A stretch of DNA of 64,000 bases from Elusimicrobia bacterium RIFOXYA2_FULL_39_19 (GTDB taxonomy: Bacteria > Elusimicrobiota > Endomicrobiia > CG1-02-37-114 > XYA2-FULL-39-19): NCBI GenBank assembly GCA_001800285.1, contig MGVC01000001.1, forward strand, positions 39,531 to 103,530. Reading direction: 5' to 3'. The notes under the pieces were generated by a model, which did no database searches, was not told where the DNA came from, and saw only the letters and a list, made by a program, of their open reading frames with translations. The number at the start of each line of letters is the position of its first letter. Within the stretch, counting starts at the first letter, position 1. Below, piece after piece: positions 16,624 through 26,613 of this stretch. The position numbers and the translations under genes were made by a program.

Positions 16624-18312
16624 TTAATTTTTCTTTTCTACTTTGGCCCAGGTATCTTTTAGCGTTACTATGCGGTTAAAAACCAAATTTCCCGTGGTTG
16701 AGTCAGTGTCAGTGCAAAAATAGCCGTTACGCAGAAACTGGTATCTGTTTCCGGGTTTTGTGCCTAAAAGTGCGGGTTCTGCTTTAGCATTTGAAAGTAC
16801 TTTTAAGGAAGCGGGATTAATAAAACTTTTAAAATCTTCGCCTTCTTTTATATTATCCGGGTCAGCTTTAGTGAAAAGATTTTCATAAACCATGACTTCT
16901 GCATTCACGGCATCTTTTACGGATACCCAGTGAAGCGTGCCCTGCACCCTTCTATTGTCCGGCGTACTGCCCCCGCGGGATTGCGGGTCTAACTTGCAGT
17001 GAATTTCAGTTATTTCACCGGTTACAGTATCTTTAATTACGTTTTCACAGGTTATGTAATAGGCATGTTTCAAACGCACTTCCTGGCCTGGCGCTAAACG
17101 GAAATACTTTTTCGGCGGCACTTCGCGGAAATCATCCCTTTCTATGTATATTTCTTTTGAAAACATGATTTTTCTTTTTCCTGCCGAAGGGTCTTCAGGG
17201 TTGTTATCTGCCTCAAATTCTTCGGTTTGATTATCAGGATAGTTTGTTATAACTACTTTCACGGGGTCAAGCACTACCATGACTCTATGTGCATTTTTGT
17301 TTAAGTCTTCCCTGATGCAATGTTCAAGAAGCGCCAGGTCTACCGTACTGTTAGCCTTGGCTACGCCGATGCGTTCACAGAAATTTCTTATGGCTTCCGG
17401 CGTGTAACCTCTGCGGCGCAGTCCGGAAATAGTGGGCAGGCGCGGGTCATCCCAGCCGTTTACCAGTTTTTCCTGTACAAGAGTAAGCAGTTTCCTTTTA
17501 CTCATTACGGTGTAGGTTATATTAAGCCGGGCAAATTCTATCTGCTGAGGGTGGCAGTCTATGGTAATGTTTTCAATTACCCAGTTATATAACGGGCGGT
17601 GGTCTTCAAATTCAAGAGTACAGATTGAATGGGTGATTTTTTCCAGAGCATCAGAAACGGGATGTGCATAATCATAAGTAGGGTAGATGCACCATTTATT
17701 TCCTGTGCGGTGATGAGCGGTATGTTTTATACGGTAAATTACCGGGTCGCGCATGTTAAGGTTCGGGTGCGCCATATCAATTTTGGCACGCAGGGCACAT
17801 TGCCCGTCTTTGAATTCGCCGTTTTTCATTTTTTCAAAAAGGTTTAGGTTTTCTTCAGCAGTGCGGTTTCTGAAAGGGCTGTTTTTGCCCGGCTCGGTTA
17901 AAGTGCCGCGGTATTGGCGTATTTCATCTGTATTTAAATCACAGACATAGGCCTTATTTTTTTCAATCAGCTCTATGGCGAACTTATATAACTGTTCATA
18001 ATAGTCAGAAGCGTAGTAGAAATGCTTGCCCCAGTCAAAACCCAGCCATTTAACATCCTGCATAATGGAATCAACGTATTCCACCTCTTCTTTTGCGGGG
18101 TTTGTATCATCCATTCTTAAATGGCAGGCGCCGTTATATTCATTGGCAATCCCGAAATCTATGCAGATAGCTTTGGCATGGCCTATGTGCAGGTAGCCGT
18201 TTGGTTCCGGGGGGAAGCGGGTTTCTACACGATTGCCGTTTTTACCCGTTTTCAGGTCTTCTTCAATGATGGTTCTTATAAAATCCTTGGATTTTTCTGC
18301 CGGGTTTTCCAT
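16624..18312 (-). CDS. glnS: Glutaminyl-tRNA synthetase
   Basis: Class I synthetase of 562 residues directly charging tRNA-Gln. It starts [20 protein letters not shown], then [16 protein letters not shown] (HIGH), [15 protein letters not shown], and the KMSKS equivalent VMSKRKLL near residue 270, followed by the two beta-barrel anticodon domains. The start was placed at this Met because a strong sigma70 promoter on the same strand (18353-18381) lies inside the 25-residue upstream extension that would otherwise be coding, and because the family starts here. GlnRS is patchily distributed among bacteria and is often acquired by transfer; here it accompanies its own tRNA-Gln gene. Confidence 0.95.
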   Translation of the reverse strand: MENPAEKSKDFIRTIIEEDLKTGKNGNRVETRFPPEPNGYLHIGHAKAICIDFGIANEYNGACHLRMDDTNPAKEEVEYVDSIMQDVKWLGFDWGKHFYYASDYYEQLYKFAIELIEKNKAYVCDLNTDEIRQYRGTLTEPGKNSPFRNRTAEENLNLFEKMKNGEFKDGQCALRAKIDMAHPNLNMRDPVIYRIKHTAHHRTGNKWCIYPTYDYAHPVSDALEKITHSICTLEFEDHRPLYNWVIENITIDCHPQQIEFARLNITYTVMSKRKLLTLVQEKLVNGWDDPRLPTISGLRRRGYTPEAIRNFCERIGVAKANSTVDLALLEHCIREDLNKNAHRVMVVLDPVKVVITNYPDNQTEEFEADNNPEDPSAGKRKIMFSKEIYIERDDFREVPPKKYFRLAPGQEVRLKHAYYITCENVIKDTVTGEITEIHCKLDPQSRGGSTPDNRRVQGTLHWVSVKDAVNAEVMVYENLFTKADPDNIKEGEDFKSFINPASLKVLSNAKAEPALLGTKPGNRYQFLRNGYFCTDTDSTTGNLVFNRIVTLKDTWAKVEKKN

Positions 18313-18323
18313 AGCGTATTTAG

Positions 18324-18352
18324 TTGACTTATCCTCAATAAAATTGAATAAT
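18324..18352 (+). promoter_or_regulatory. Sigma70 promoter of the alpha-mannosidase gene
   Basis: TTGACT (18324-18329), 17-base spacer, AATAAT (18347-18352). Its -10 box abuts the -10 box of the reverse-strand glnS promoter, so the two polymerases would compete for the same stretch. Confidence 0.6.
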
Positions 18353-18381
18353 ATCATATAACAAAAATGGTTGATTGTCAA
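18353..18381 (-). promoter_or_regulatory. Sigma70 promoter of glnS
   Basis: On the reverse strand TTGACA (18376-18381) is followed after 17 bases by TATGAT (18353-18358), a near-consensus promoter about 40 bases ahead of the glnS ATG. It interleaves with the oppositely directed promoter of the mannosidase gene. Confidence 0.7.
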
Positions 18382-18405
18382 AAACACTATTGAAAGGAAA
18401 AAAAA

Positions 18406-21400
18406 ATGAAAGAACAGGAAAAAATCACACAGGAAAGGCTTTGGGCTTTTACAAGTGACGGCAGGTCAATGTGGTACGAGGCAAAAATACCGCTTACCGC
18501 AGAGTATGTGCACACAAAAGAACCCTTGCCATTTAAAGAATTAAAACATAAAAACTGGCAGAAAATAACTGCAGGAAGGCGCTGGGGCGGTAACTGGGAA
18601 TCTGCCTGGTTTAAGTTTACAGGCACCATACCAAAAGAATGGAAAGGCAAAGAAATATTCTTTTTGATAGATACAGGCAGTGAAGCGTGTGTGTTTTCAG
18701 AAAAAGGCGAGCCTCTTGCCGGCCTTACTTCACAGGAAACCAGGCCGGACCAGCTTTTTAGGAAAAGTCTATTCCCGGTAAAAAATACACCCGGAGCAAA
18801 AGTATCTCTTTTAGTAGAAGCAGCGGCGAATATGATAACGGGTTACAGCAAAGACTGTTTTTTGAAAGAAGCTTCTCTGGTAATATTAAACAGAGAAAAA
18901 TGGAATCTCTGGCACGATATATATTTTCTTGTGAATTTGCATGACCACCTTCCGGAAAACCACCCGAAAAGAAAACAGCTGATGTATGCTGTAAATAATG
19001 CGCTAAACTGTTATGGCGCAGGCAGTCAAAAAGAAGTAACTGCCGCACGCGCTGTTTTAAAACCAAAGATAAACAACAGAGTAAATTATTCAAGCCATAA
19101 AGTTTCTGCCGTGGGCCATGCGCACATAGACGTAGCCTGGTTGTGGCCGTTACGGGAAACTGTGCGCAAAGTCAGCAGGACATTTTCTACCGCGCTTAAA
19201 CTTATGGAAGAATATCCGGAATATAAGTTTGGCGCCAGCCAGCCCCAGCTGTATGAATACGCTAAAAAACATTACCCGTCATTGTATGAAAAAATAAAAA
19301 AGGCGGTAAAAGCCGGCCGCTGGGAACCCCAAGGTGCCATGTGGGTAGAAGCAGACTGCAATTTGATAAGCGGTGAATCAATGGTAAGACAGATAATATA
19401 CGGGAAAAGGTTTTTTAAAGAAGAATTCGGCAAGGACGTGGATAATCTCTGGCTGCCGGATGTGTTTGGCTACAGCGCTTCTATGCCGCAAATACTTAAA
19501 CTTTCAGGTGTAAATTACTTCATGACCCAGAAAATATCCTGGAGCCAGTTTAACAAATTCCCTTACAGCACTTTTATGTGGCAGGGTATAGACGGCACAA
19601 AAATATTTTCGCATTTTCTTCCTACAAATGATTATAACGGATACGGCAAACCTAAAGAACTGCTGTTTGGCATGCAGAACTTTGCAGAGAAAGACCGTGC
19701 CGGCAGGTGGCTTTACCTTTTTGGTATTGGTGACGGGGGCGGCGGGCCGTCAAGGCACCATTTGGAACTATTGCAAAGAAGCAAAAACTGCGAAGAATTG
19801 CCGCAGGTTAAAATGGAGTTTGCTTCCGAATATTTTAAACAGGCACAAAAAGATATAAAAGACATACCGTTGTGGGTAGGAGAACTCTACCTGGAGTTTC
19901 ACCGCGGCACGTACACTTCACAGGCAAGAAATAAAAAGTATAACCGCAAAAGCGAATATGCGTTAAGGGATTTGGAACTGCTTTCCTGCCTGGGTATGAA
20001 AGCGTACCCGCAAACAGAATTAAATGAAATGTGGAAAACTGTGCTGTTAAACCAGTTTCATGATATTATACCGGGCTCTTCCATAGCATGGGTTTATAAA
20101 GACAGCTTAAAACAGTATGCCGAAGTGCTGGCAAAAGCAGGGGAATTAATTAAACGTGCAAATAAAAGCCTGGCTGATAAAATAAATACATCAGGCCCTG
20201 GCAGTCCGGTAGTTTTATTTAACACGCTATCATGGAAAAGAAACGGGACTATTGAAATACCGTTAAATAAAAATGAAAAAAATATAACTATTAGCAGTTC
20301 ACAGGGAAATATTCTGCCGGCACAGTTAGTAAATGACAATGGTATCCGCCGGGCCTTAATTAAAACAGAACTGCCGCCGGTGGGGTATAGCGTAGTGTTT
20401 GTATCAGCTTCACAAAAGGCGCCGTATCTTTCATCTTTAAAAGTGACAGAGAAAACGCTGGAAAATGATTTAATAAAAGTAGAATTAAATAAAGACGGAT
20501 TTATTTCAAGGATTTATGATAAGGAAGCACGAAAAGAAGTAATTCCTACGGGCAAAACAGCAAATGTGTTGTCTTTATATAAAGATACACCTACTGAATA
20601 TGATGCCTGGGAAATAGATATTTCTTATGAAGAGCAGGTGCCCAAACTGGCAAGACTGCTTAATGCCTATATAAAGGAAGCGGGGCCCATAAGAATTTCT
20701 ATAGTTCAGGAGTTTGAAATATCTTCATCAAAGATAATCCAGGAAATAAAACTAACAGAAGGCAGTAAACTTATAGAGTTTTCAACCCGTGTAAACTGGA
20801 AAGAAGTACATAAAATGCTAAGAACTGCATTTCCGGTTAACGTTATGTCAGATTTTGCTACCTATGAAATCCAGTACGGCAATGTGCGCAGAAACACACA
20901 CAGAAACACATCCTGGGATATGGCAAAGTTTGAAGTTGTAGCCCATAAGTGGGCAGACCTGTCTGAGCCCGGGTATGGAGCGGCACTGCTCAATGACAGC
21001 AAGTATGGCCACAAAATACTGGGTAATGTGATAGATTTAAACCTTTTAAGGTCACCTAAAAACCCGGACCCTACGGCAGACATGTGCGAACATACCTTTT
21101 CTTATGCGCTTTTTCCACACAAAGGAAACGTGCATGAATCACATGTTATAAAGGAAGGTTATTGTTTCAATGTGCCCGTACAGATTATAGAAACAGGTAT
21201 CCATAAAGGCACATTGCCGCAGCAGCAAAGCTTTATAAGTATTGCTAAGGAAAATGTTATTCTTGAAGTTATGAAAAAAGCAGAAGATGACAATTCAATA
21301 ATACTAAGGTTTTATGAAGCTTCCGGCAGTGCCACAGAAACAGAAATTACATTTGGCATGGAAGTTAAAAATGCGGTTGTAACAGATTTATTGGAAAACC

Positions 21401-21495
21401 AGTTGCAAAAACTTACCCTAACCGGCAACAAGCTGAAACTAAGTTTCCATCCTTTTGAAATAAAAACAATTAAACTTCCCGGAGTAAGAATATAA
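18406..21495 (+). CDS. Glycoside hydrolase family 38 alpha-mannosidase
   Basis: 1029-residue cytoplasmic-type class II alpha-mannosidase removing alpha-linked mannose. An N-terminal accessory domain precedes the GH38 catalytic domain, which starts [21 protein letters not shown] (about 230; zinc-binding HID) and contains the nucleophile segment [15 protein letters not shown] with Asp near residue 352, plus the FHRGTYTSQ and [11 protein letters not shown] segments. The C-terminal beta-sandwich domains follow. There is no signal peptide. GGAAAG precedes the ATG. The neighbours suggest no dedicated glycan operon, so it may trim imported manno-oligosaccharides or recycle glycan. Confidence 0.93.
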   Translation: MKEQEKITQERLWAFTSDGRSMWYEAKIPLTAEYVHTKEPLPFKELKHKNWQKITAGRRWGGNWESAWFKFTGTIPKEWKGKEIFFLIDTGSEACVFSEKGEPLAGLTSQETRPDQLFRKSLFPVKNTPGAKVSLLVEAAANMITGYSKDCFLKEASLVILNREKWNLWHDIYFLVNLHDHLPENHPKRKQLMYAVNNALNCYGAGSQKEVTAARAVLKPKINNRVNYSSHKVSAVGHAHIDVAWLWPLRETVRKVSRTFSTALKLMEEYPEYKFGASQPQLYEYAKKHYPSLYEKIKKAVKAGRWEPQGAMWVEADCNLISGESMVRQIIYGKRFFKEEFGKDVDNLWLPDVFGYSASMPQILKLSGVNYFMTQKISWSQFNKFPYSTFMWQGIDGTKIFSHFLPTNDYNGYGKPKELLFGMQNFAEKDRAGRWLYLFGIGDGGGGPSRHHLELLQRSKNCEELPQVKMEFASEYFKQAQKDIKDIPLWVGELYLEFHRGTYTSQARNKKYNRKSEYALRDLELLSCLGMKAYPQTELNEMWKTVLLNQFHDIIPGSSIAWVYKDSLKQYAEVLAKAGELIKRANKSLADKINTSGPGSPVVLFNTLSWKRNGTIEIPLNKNEKNITISSSQGNILPAQLVNDNGIRRALIKTELPPVGYSVVFVSASQKAPYLSSLKVTEKTLENDLIKVELNKDGFISRIYDKEARKEVIPTGKTANVLSLYKDTPTEYDAWEIDISYEEQVPKLARLLNAYIKEAGPIRISIVQEFEISSSKIIQEIKLTEGSKLIEFSTRVNWKEVHKMLRTAFPVNVMSDFATYEIQYGNVRRNTHRNTSWDMAKFEVVAHKWADLSEPGYGAALLNDSKYGHKILGNVIDLNLLRSPKNPDPTADMCEHTFSYALFPHKGNVHESHVIKEGYCFNVPVQIIETGIHKGTLPQQQSFISIAKENVILEVMKKAEDDNSIILRFYEASGSATETEITFGMEVKNAVVTDLLENQLQKLTLTGNKLKLSFHPFEIKTIKLPGVRI

Positions 21496-21516
21496 TTAAA
21501 TAAGCCACTTAAAAAC

Positions 21517-21545
21517 TTGTATTTTACAGTTCAAATAAGTATAAC
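21517..21545 (+). promoter_or_regulatory. Candidate promoter for the LeuB-like gene
   Basis: TTGTAT (21517-21522), 17-base spacer, TATAAC (21540-21545), 34 bases ahead of the ATG. Motif match only. Confidence 0.45.
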
Positions 21546-21578
21546 TTATGATAAATAAACTGAAAGGAAACACAGAAA

Positions 21579-22736
21579 ATGTCTAAAAAGAAAATAGCAT
21601 TGGTAACAGGTGACGGTTCAGCGCCGGAAATGATGGCGCAGGCAGTAAAGATAGCTGTAGAAGCGGCAAAAAAAGATGGTATTGAGATTGAATTTGTAGA
21701 AACGCCCATGGGGTGGAACGCTTACAATAAATCAGGGGATACCCTGCCGGCTGAATCACTTGAACAAACACTGAAACTTGGGATAATATTTTTCGGCGGA
21801 GTGGGTGACCCGAAGTATGACAACACTATCGGAGCAGAAAAACCTGCCCTTGCACCTGAAACCAGGGCGCTTACAACATTAAGAAGCAAAATGGGTTTAT
21901 TGTTAAATTTCAGGCCGATTGTTTATTACAAATCATTAGCACATCTGGCAAAAGTAAAACCGGAAGCTATTCCGGATGCGGGTATACAGCAGATTTGGAT
22001 AAGAATGCTTCTTGAAGACAGTTATTTTGGAAACAAGGATTTTATTCCGGAACTTCCCGCAGATACTATTTTGAAAATGGGTTTAAAACTTAAAAGCGAA
22101 GTAAAAGGGGATGAAGAACTGGTAGGTGATTTTGCCTATTACAGAAAAAGCACTTTGGAAAAGTATTTCAGGGCTGTATTTGCCTACGCAAAAGAAGCCG
22201 ATTTGCCCGTGATTTCAATAGATAAATCAAATATTATGGCGCGTTATGTTTTATGGCGCAAAACGGCAATTAAAATATGGAAAGAAGAATTTCCGGAAGT
22301 TAAGCTTACGCATCAGCTGGTAGATTCAGCCAATTCCATGCTTTTTACGCCGGCGGCGTTTCACAGTGTAATAGCCTGCGGAAATGAACACGGAGATATC
22401 CTGTCTGACGGCGCAGCTGCGGCTTTGGGAAGTATGGGCATGATGTCGAGCTCGTCAATTAATCCTGATACAAAGGCGGCATTGTTTGAAAGCGGTGCCG
22501 GTACCGCCCCTACACTGGCAGGCACAGATAAGGCAAACCCTATAGGCAGAATTCTCACCGCTGCGCTTATGCTCAGGCATATCGGTGCTTTTAAAGGTGC
22601 GGAAGCAATAGAAAACTCAGTAAATAAAATGTTACGTGAAGGTTATCGCACCGGAGACCTGCTACGAACCACTGACAAGGATATTAAGCTTATCGGTACC
22701 TCCGAAACCGGAAAACTGATATTGGGAAATCTATAA
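21579..22736 (+). CDS. Isocitrate/isopropylmalate dehydrogenase family protein
   Basis: 385-residue beta-decarboxylating dehydrogenase of the LeuB/Icd fold: KKIALVTGDGSAPEMM at the N-terminus, the substrate arginine region LRSKMGLLLNFRPI, the catalytic lysine region SIDKSNIMARYVLWRK, metal-binding aspartates in GNEHGDILSDGAAAALGSMG, and the cofactor loop ESGAGTAPTLAGTDKANPIG. It is closer to isopropylmalate dehydrogenase than to isocitrate dehydrogenase in these motifs, but it has an extra segment (about 115-160) and no leucine genes beside it, so the substrate is uncertain. A GGAAAC site precedes the start. Confidence 0.85.
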   Translation: MSKKKIALVTGDGSAPEMMAQAVKIAVEAAKKDGIEIEFVETPMGWNAYNKSGDTLPAESLEQTLKLGIIFFGGVGDPKYDNTIGAEKPALAPETRALTTLRSKMGLLLNFRPIVYYKSLAHLAKVKPEAIPDAGIQQIWIRMLLEDSYFGNKDFIPELPADTILKMGLKLKSEVKGDEELVGDFAYYRKSTLEKYFRAVFAYAKEADLPVISIDKSNIMARYVLWRKTAIKIWKEEFPEVKLTHQLVDSANSMLFTPAAFHSVIACGNEHGDILSDGAAAALGSMGMMSSSSINPDTKAALFESGAGTAPTLAGTDKANPIGRILTAALMLRHIGAFKGAEAIENSVNKMLREGYRTGDLLRTTDKDIKLIGTSETGKLILGNL

Positions 22737-22761
22737 AACAATTATTAACAGGATAAAGGGG

Positions 22762-23325
22762 ATGAAAAAAGTATTAATTTCATTGTTTACAGTAATGATA
22801 TTATTAAATTCAAATATTTATGCGCAGGAGGCAAAGAAAATGGAAACAGGAAAGAAAATTCTTATTGTTTATTATTCAAGAAGCGGTAATACGCAGAGGG
22901 TATCAAACGACGTAGCAAAAGAACTAGGCGCAGATACTGAAAAACTGACAGATAAAACAAGCAGAAGCGGGTTCTGGGGTTTTATAACCGGTGGCCGTGA
23001 CGCAATGAAAGAAAGAGAAACAGTAATTGAACCGGTACAGAAGGACCCGTCAAAGTATGATATTGTAATATTAGGTACGCCAATATGGGCAGGCAAAATG
23101 GCTCCGGCGATAAGAACCTATATTAACCAGAATAAAACAAAAATCAGCAAAACAGCCTACATTATTACATCTGGCGGTACGGATGCGGGTAAGGTAGCGA
23201 CAAAAATGGATGAATTAACCGGAAAACAGGCGTTAGGTTATCTGGGTGTACTAGAAAAAGAATTGAAAAAAGAAGTTGTTTATAAAGAGAAGTTAAATAA
23301 GTTTGTTGAAGTGTTAAAGAAGTAA
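22762..23325 (+). CDS. Exported flavodoxin-like protein
   Basis: 187 residues: a probable signal peptide (1-21, ending IYAQ) followed by a flavodoxin fold that binds FMN. The phosphate loop is YYSRSGNTQRV at about 38-48, and the ILGTPIWAGKMAPAIRTYI segment is typical of the Flavodoxin_4 / NAD(P)H-quinone-type group. The leader is unusual for a flavodoxin; an internal ATG (MetGluThr at residue 31) could alternatively give a cytoplasmic 157-residue form. It lies 25 bases after the dehydrogenase gene, with GGGG preceding the ATG. Confidence 0.8.
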   Translation: MKKVLISLFTVMILLNSNIYAQEAKKMETGKKILIVYYSRSGNTQRVSNDVAKELGADTEKLTDKTSRSGFWGFITGGRDAMKERETVIEPVQKDPSKYDIVILGTPIWAGKMAPAIRTYINQNKTKISKTAYIITSGGTDAGKVATKMDELTGKQALGYLGVLEKELKKEVVYKEKLNKFVEVLKK

Positions 23326-23373
23326 CAAAATTTTCGTGTGTTGCGCCCGCAGGGCACAACAGATGCCTCGTGC

Positions 23374-23460
23374 AGTTTTCAAATAAAACAATTTGAAAAC
23401 TATCGCAGGGGTAAAGTGAAAACGATATCCTGTGAACAATAATGTTTGGGGCACAGGATA
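23374..23460. other. Intergenic hairpins between convergent flavodoxin and CPBP genes
   Basis: Two stem-loops fill the gap: AGTTTTCAAAT/ATTTGAAAACT (23374-23401, 11 bp) and TATCCTGTG/CACAGGATA (23426-23460, 9 bp). Neither has a U-tract. They may act as bidirectional termination structures between converging transcripts. Confidence 0.45.
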
Positions 23461-23490
23461 AACGACAGTTGCTTTATTCGTATCTGCCGT

Positions 23491-24393
23491 TTAAAACAGT
23501 TTTTCCATCACAGGATTAGCTGATTCATACACATCAAAATAATAAATAACTGCAGTAACTATAATAATTGCCGCAAAACCTGCCAGGCCGGTTATTCCTA
23601 CTGTTAAATCATTTCCGCCTTTAATTAAAATAAGCGCCAGTCCATACGTGGCATTTAAAGTACCATGCATAATACTTGTTGCTATTACAGACCCGGACTT
23701 AATACGTACATAATTAAAAAGCGGCGCCAGCAGAATACACCATGCCGCCATCATTAGCACGCCTACTATGGGATGCTGGTAATAATTGTGTCCTTTAATT
23801 ACAAGCGGTGCATGCCAAATACCCCATATAAGCCCGGTAATTAAAGACATTTTCCAGAAACCAAGACTTTTTAATTCATTGTATAAAAAACCGCGCCAGC
23901 CCAGCTCTTCGCCAAAACCGGCAATAGCATTTATAGAAGCACCCGCCAACAAACCCTGTATTACTCCAATCCATACCGGATGAACAGGCGCCAGCGCATA
24001 AGAACTTTTCAGTTTTTCAATTTCATCTGCTTTCATTAAACCGCTTAATCTTTCAAACATTCCTTCCATGCCGGGTGAATACGTAACTCCCGGGATAAGC
24101 AGGCTAATCAATAATGTTAAGAAAACAAGCAACAGCGGAATTATCCAGCCAATAAAAAACCAGGCATTTACTTTAAATGATATGCCCAAAGGCAGTTTCA
24201 ATGGTTCTTTACTTATAATTTTCTGCACCAAAAATGCCATTATTGCAGGCATAAACATATAATCAATACCCAGTATAAAATAACCCCTGGAATTAACCGA
24301 CCCGCCAAAAGAAAAAAACAATATAGCCAGAGTCCAGCTGAAAATATAAGTTAAAGCAGTAAATAACTGTACTTTCTTATTATTAAAAAGCAT
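23491..24393 (-). CDS. CPBP family intramembrane metalloprotease
   Basis: About 300 residues with roughly eight transmembrane helices and the Abi/CPBP (CAAX protease and bacteriocin-processing) motifs: EELGWRGFLYNEL (EExxxR), WHAPLV and the later HGTLNA. Such proteins are glutamate-dependent intramembrane proteases, sometimes giving bacteriocin immunity or processing prenylated proteins. The start was moved 42 codons inward to an ATG preceded by GGGAGGG five bases upstream; the longer frame adds an aromatic-rich stretch lacking family similarity and overlaps the divergent gene. Confidence 0.85.
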   Translation of the reverse strand: MLFNNKKVQLFTALTYIFSWTLAILFFSFGGSVNSRGYFILGIDYMFMPAIMAFLVQKIISKEPLKLPLGISFKVNAWFFIGWIIPLLLVFLTLLISLLIPGVTYSPGMEGMFERLSGLMKADEIEKLKSSYALAPVHPVWIGVIQGLLAGASINAIAGFGEELGWRGFLYNELKSLGFWKMSLITGLIWGIWHAPLVIKGHNYYQHPIVGVLMMAAWCILLAPLFNYVRIKSGSVIATSIMHGTLNATYGLALILIKGGNDLTVGITGLAGFAAIIIVTAVIYYFDVYESANPVMEKLF

Positions 24394-24494
24394 TAACCCT
24401 CCCGAAAATAATTTTGGAACTTTTACAATAAACCCGCGTCCATATTGTAGCAAAAAATAAAAAACAACATATTTACGACGGAAATAGAAAAATA

Positions 24495-25622
24495 ATGAAA
24501 TACAATATTTGTGAAGCATTGTTAATTTGCGTATTCGTTTTTAATACGCCCTGCCGGGTCGTTGGAAGCACAATCAATAATGAAAGGGATTTATTTTTAA
24601 ACAGCCGTTTCTGTAAAACTTATTATGAGGAAGGCGTAAAGTTGTACAAAAACAAACAATATAGCGAAGCAAAAGATTCTTTTATGCGGGTTTTACTATT
24701 TCAACCGAAAAATAAATCAGCAAAAAGATACTTAAAGCTAATAAAAAACAAACAGGTTGACGCAGAATTAAAACAAATGAAATCCGTAAATACAAAAAAA
24801 GAAAAGGTTAAAAAAATGCCGGATATAAAAATAGAAAGCCTTTACAGGCAGGCGTTAAAATTTCAAGGCAGAAAATATTATCTTAAAGCTTCTGATAAAT
24901 ACAGGGAAGTCATATCCAGGGACCCTTCCTACAAAAACGCACATAGAAACCAAAGGGAAATAGAAAAAAACATGCAAACCATTGCCATTGAAGAAAACAC
25001 TCCGGAACTGGATAGATTGTCATACGCAAAAGGTTATATGTTTTATTTTTCAGGCAAATACCGGCAGTGTGCAAATGAATGGGAAAAAGCACTTTGTATG
25101 AATCCAAACAACAAAGAGTTAAAGGAGTATGAAGGCATTGCTAAAAAAATAATCCTTAATGAAGATCTGGAAAAAGAGCTAAAAAACTTGTTTGAATCAG
25201 GAGTAGCAAAGTATCAAAAAAAAGATTACATAAAAGCTATTACAGACTGGGAAACTATAGTAGAAAAATCAAAAAAAGAAACTTATGAAAATTCACTTGA
25301 ATGGATTCACAGGGCAGAACAACAGATAGATCTGGCGCTTTTAGAGCTTAAAAAAGTTGCAGCCGAAAAGAAGGCAAAATCAGCTGATAGGGATATAAAT
25401 GTCGAAAATAGACCGGAAACAAAGTATATAGACACAAAAACCGCAGATAAGTGTTATAACGAGGGCCTGGTAAATTATGCCCAAGGTAAGATAAGCGACG
25501 CCATAAGGCTTTGGGAAATGGCTTTGCGCTATGATCCGGAACATGAAAAAGCAAAAAGAGCCAAAACAACCGCGGAAAATGAACTAGGCAATAAACAAAA
25601 GGAAACAGGTATTATACAGTGA
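24495..25622 (+). CDS. TPR-repeat protein of the Tad/Flp cluster
   Basis: 375 residues with a short N-terminal hydrophobic signal (5-24) containing a cysteine, and several TPR-like repeats (YYEEGVKLYKNKQYSEAKDSF near 43, FESGVAKYQKKDYIKAITDW near 235, CYNEGLVNYAQGKISDAIRLW near 322). The middle is lysine-rich and coiled. It overlaps the secretin gene by four bases, and its place at the head of the pilus cluster suggests a pilotin or TadD-like assembly factor helping the secretin. No lipobox of the strict L-x-x-C kind is evident. Confidence 0.75.
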   Translation: MKYNICEALLICVFVFNTPCRVVGSTINNERDLFLNSRFCKTYYEEGVKLYKNKQYSEAKDSFMRVLLFQPKNKSAKRYLKLIKNKQVDAELKQMKSVNTKKEKVKKMPDIKIESLYRQALKFQGRKYYLKASDKYREVISRDPSYKNAHRNQREIEKNMQTIAIEENTPELDRLSYAKGYMFYFSGKYRQCANEWEKALCMNPNNKELKEYEGIAKKIILNEDLEKELKNLFESGVAKYQKKDYIKAITDWETIVEKSKKETYENSLEWIHRAEQQIDLALLELKKVAAEKKAKSADRDINVENRPETKYIDTKTADKCYNEGLVNYAQGKISDAIRLWEMALRYDPEHEKAKRAKTTAENELGNKQKETGIIQ

Positions 25623-26431
25623 AATCAGAAATCGTGTTAAAAAAAGAATTTATTATGCCGGTAAATAAACTGACAATATTTGTTTTATGTGTTCTTGTTT
25701 TAGGAAGCCCGGCAAAAAAAACAGCAGCGGCCCAGCAATTAATAGAAGTTACGGTAGAAATTGCAGAAGTTAACAATAATAAAGCAAAAGAACTTGGCAT
25801 AAAGTGGCTGGATGAATTTAAAACAGGCGAGTTGTCGCAAAACAACCAGAGTTTTTCACCAGCTCTGCTTCCTGTGCTGTCAAATAATAACAATCTGCCT
25901 GCCCTTATCAGGGTAGATGAATGGTACCGTTACTCGCCTCTTACGGCAGATCTGAAAATGCTGGTAGAAAAAGGCGCTGCAAAGATATTATCCAAACCAA
26001 AACTGCTTACAAAAAGCGGGTCTGAAGCAAAATTTTTAGTAGGCGGTGAGTTTCCGGTAGTTTCAGGCGGTGCCACCGGCGGCAGTATAGAATGGAAAGA
26101 ATACGGAATAAAGCTTAAAGTAAGGCCAACGGTGGATTTTGAAAATAACATTAAAACCATCATTGCCGCTGAAGTCAGCCGGCTTGACTGGATAAACAGA
26201 GTAGGGTCTTTCCCGGCTATTGCCACAAGGCAGGTATTTTCAGAAGTGGATATAAAAAGCGGGGAAACTGTTACCATTGCAGGTTTAGTGGAAACAAAAA
26301 AGGAAACTAAAAAAATAGGTATTCCTTTATTAATGGATATACCGTTTTTAGGTATGCTTTTCGGCAGGCATATAAACAATGAAGTAGAAACAACAGTAAT
26401 GATGTTTGTTACCCCAAAAACAATAAAATGA
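25619..26431 (+). CDS. Short type II/Tad secretin (CpaC/GspD-like)
   Basis: 270 residues made of a signal peptide and the C-terminal secretin domain only. Segments include VTVEIAEVNNNKAKELGIKW, AAKILSKPKLLTKSGSEAKF, VGGEFPVVSGG, YGIKLKVRPTV, IATRQVFSEVDIKSGETVTI and IPLLMDIPFLGMLFG, ending in FVTPKTIK. This domain forms the outer-membrane gate of Tad pili and type II secretion systems. The N0/N1 periplasmic domains of usual 400-600-residue secretins are missing, so a partner such as the TPR protein may supply contacts. A GTG start overlaps the previous stop; an ATG 12 codons inside is an alternative. Confidence 0.85.
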   Translation: MKSEIVLKKEFIMPVNKLTIFVLCVLVLGSPAKKTAAAQQLIEVTVEIAEVNNNKAKELGIKWLDEFKTGELSQNNQSFSPALLPVLSNNNNLPALIRVDEWYRYSPLTADLKMLVEKGAAKILSKPKLLTKSGSEAKFLVGGEFPVVSGGATGGSIEWKEYGIKLKVRPTVDFENNIKTIIAAEVSRLDWINRVGSFPAIATRQVFSEVDIKSGETVTIAGLVETKKETKKIGIPLLMDIPFLGMLFGRHINNEVETTVMMFVTPKTIK

Positions 26432-26613
26432 AAAATAAATCAATAAAAAAGTTATTCGGCCAGTCAGGCCAGACATTAGTTGAATATACTCTGGTAGCTT
26501 TTATATTGATTACCGTAAGCTGGTTTAGTTATGAGATTTTCAGAGATTCTTTAGGAAGTTATTTTAATAAAGTAGCGCAAAGAAGAACGGATGAAGCAGG
26601 GATGCTGCCGTGA
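26428..26613 (+). CDS. Flp/TadE-type pilin-like small protein
   Basis: 61 residues with a class III (type IVb) prepilin signature: a basic start, then GQSGQTLVEYTLVAFILITV in which Gly-Gln precedes the Glu-Tyr pair and a single hydrophobic helix. The short, charged tail (RRTDEAGMLP) is untypical of the major pilin; a minor pilin or pseudopilin is likely. It overlaps both neighbours by four bases. Confidence 0.75.
   Translation: MKNKSIKKLFGQSGQTLVEYTLVAFILITVSWFSYEIFRDSLGSYFNKVAQRRTDEAGMLP

Noticed and set aside
18313..18387. 25-codon N-terminal extension of glnS
   Set aside because: It would contain the near-consensus reverse-strand promoter, and GlnRS proteins begin at the inner Met.
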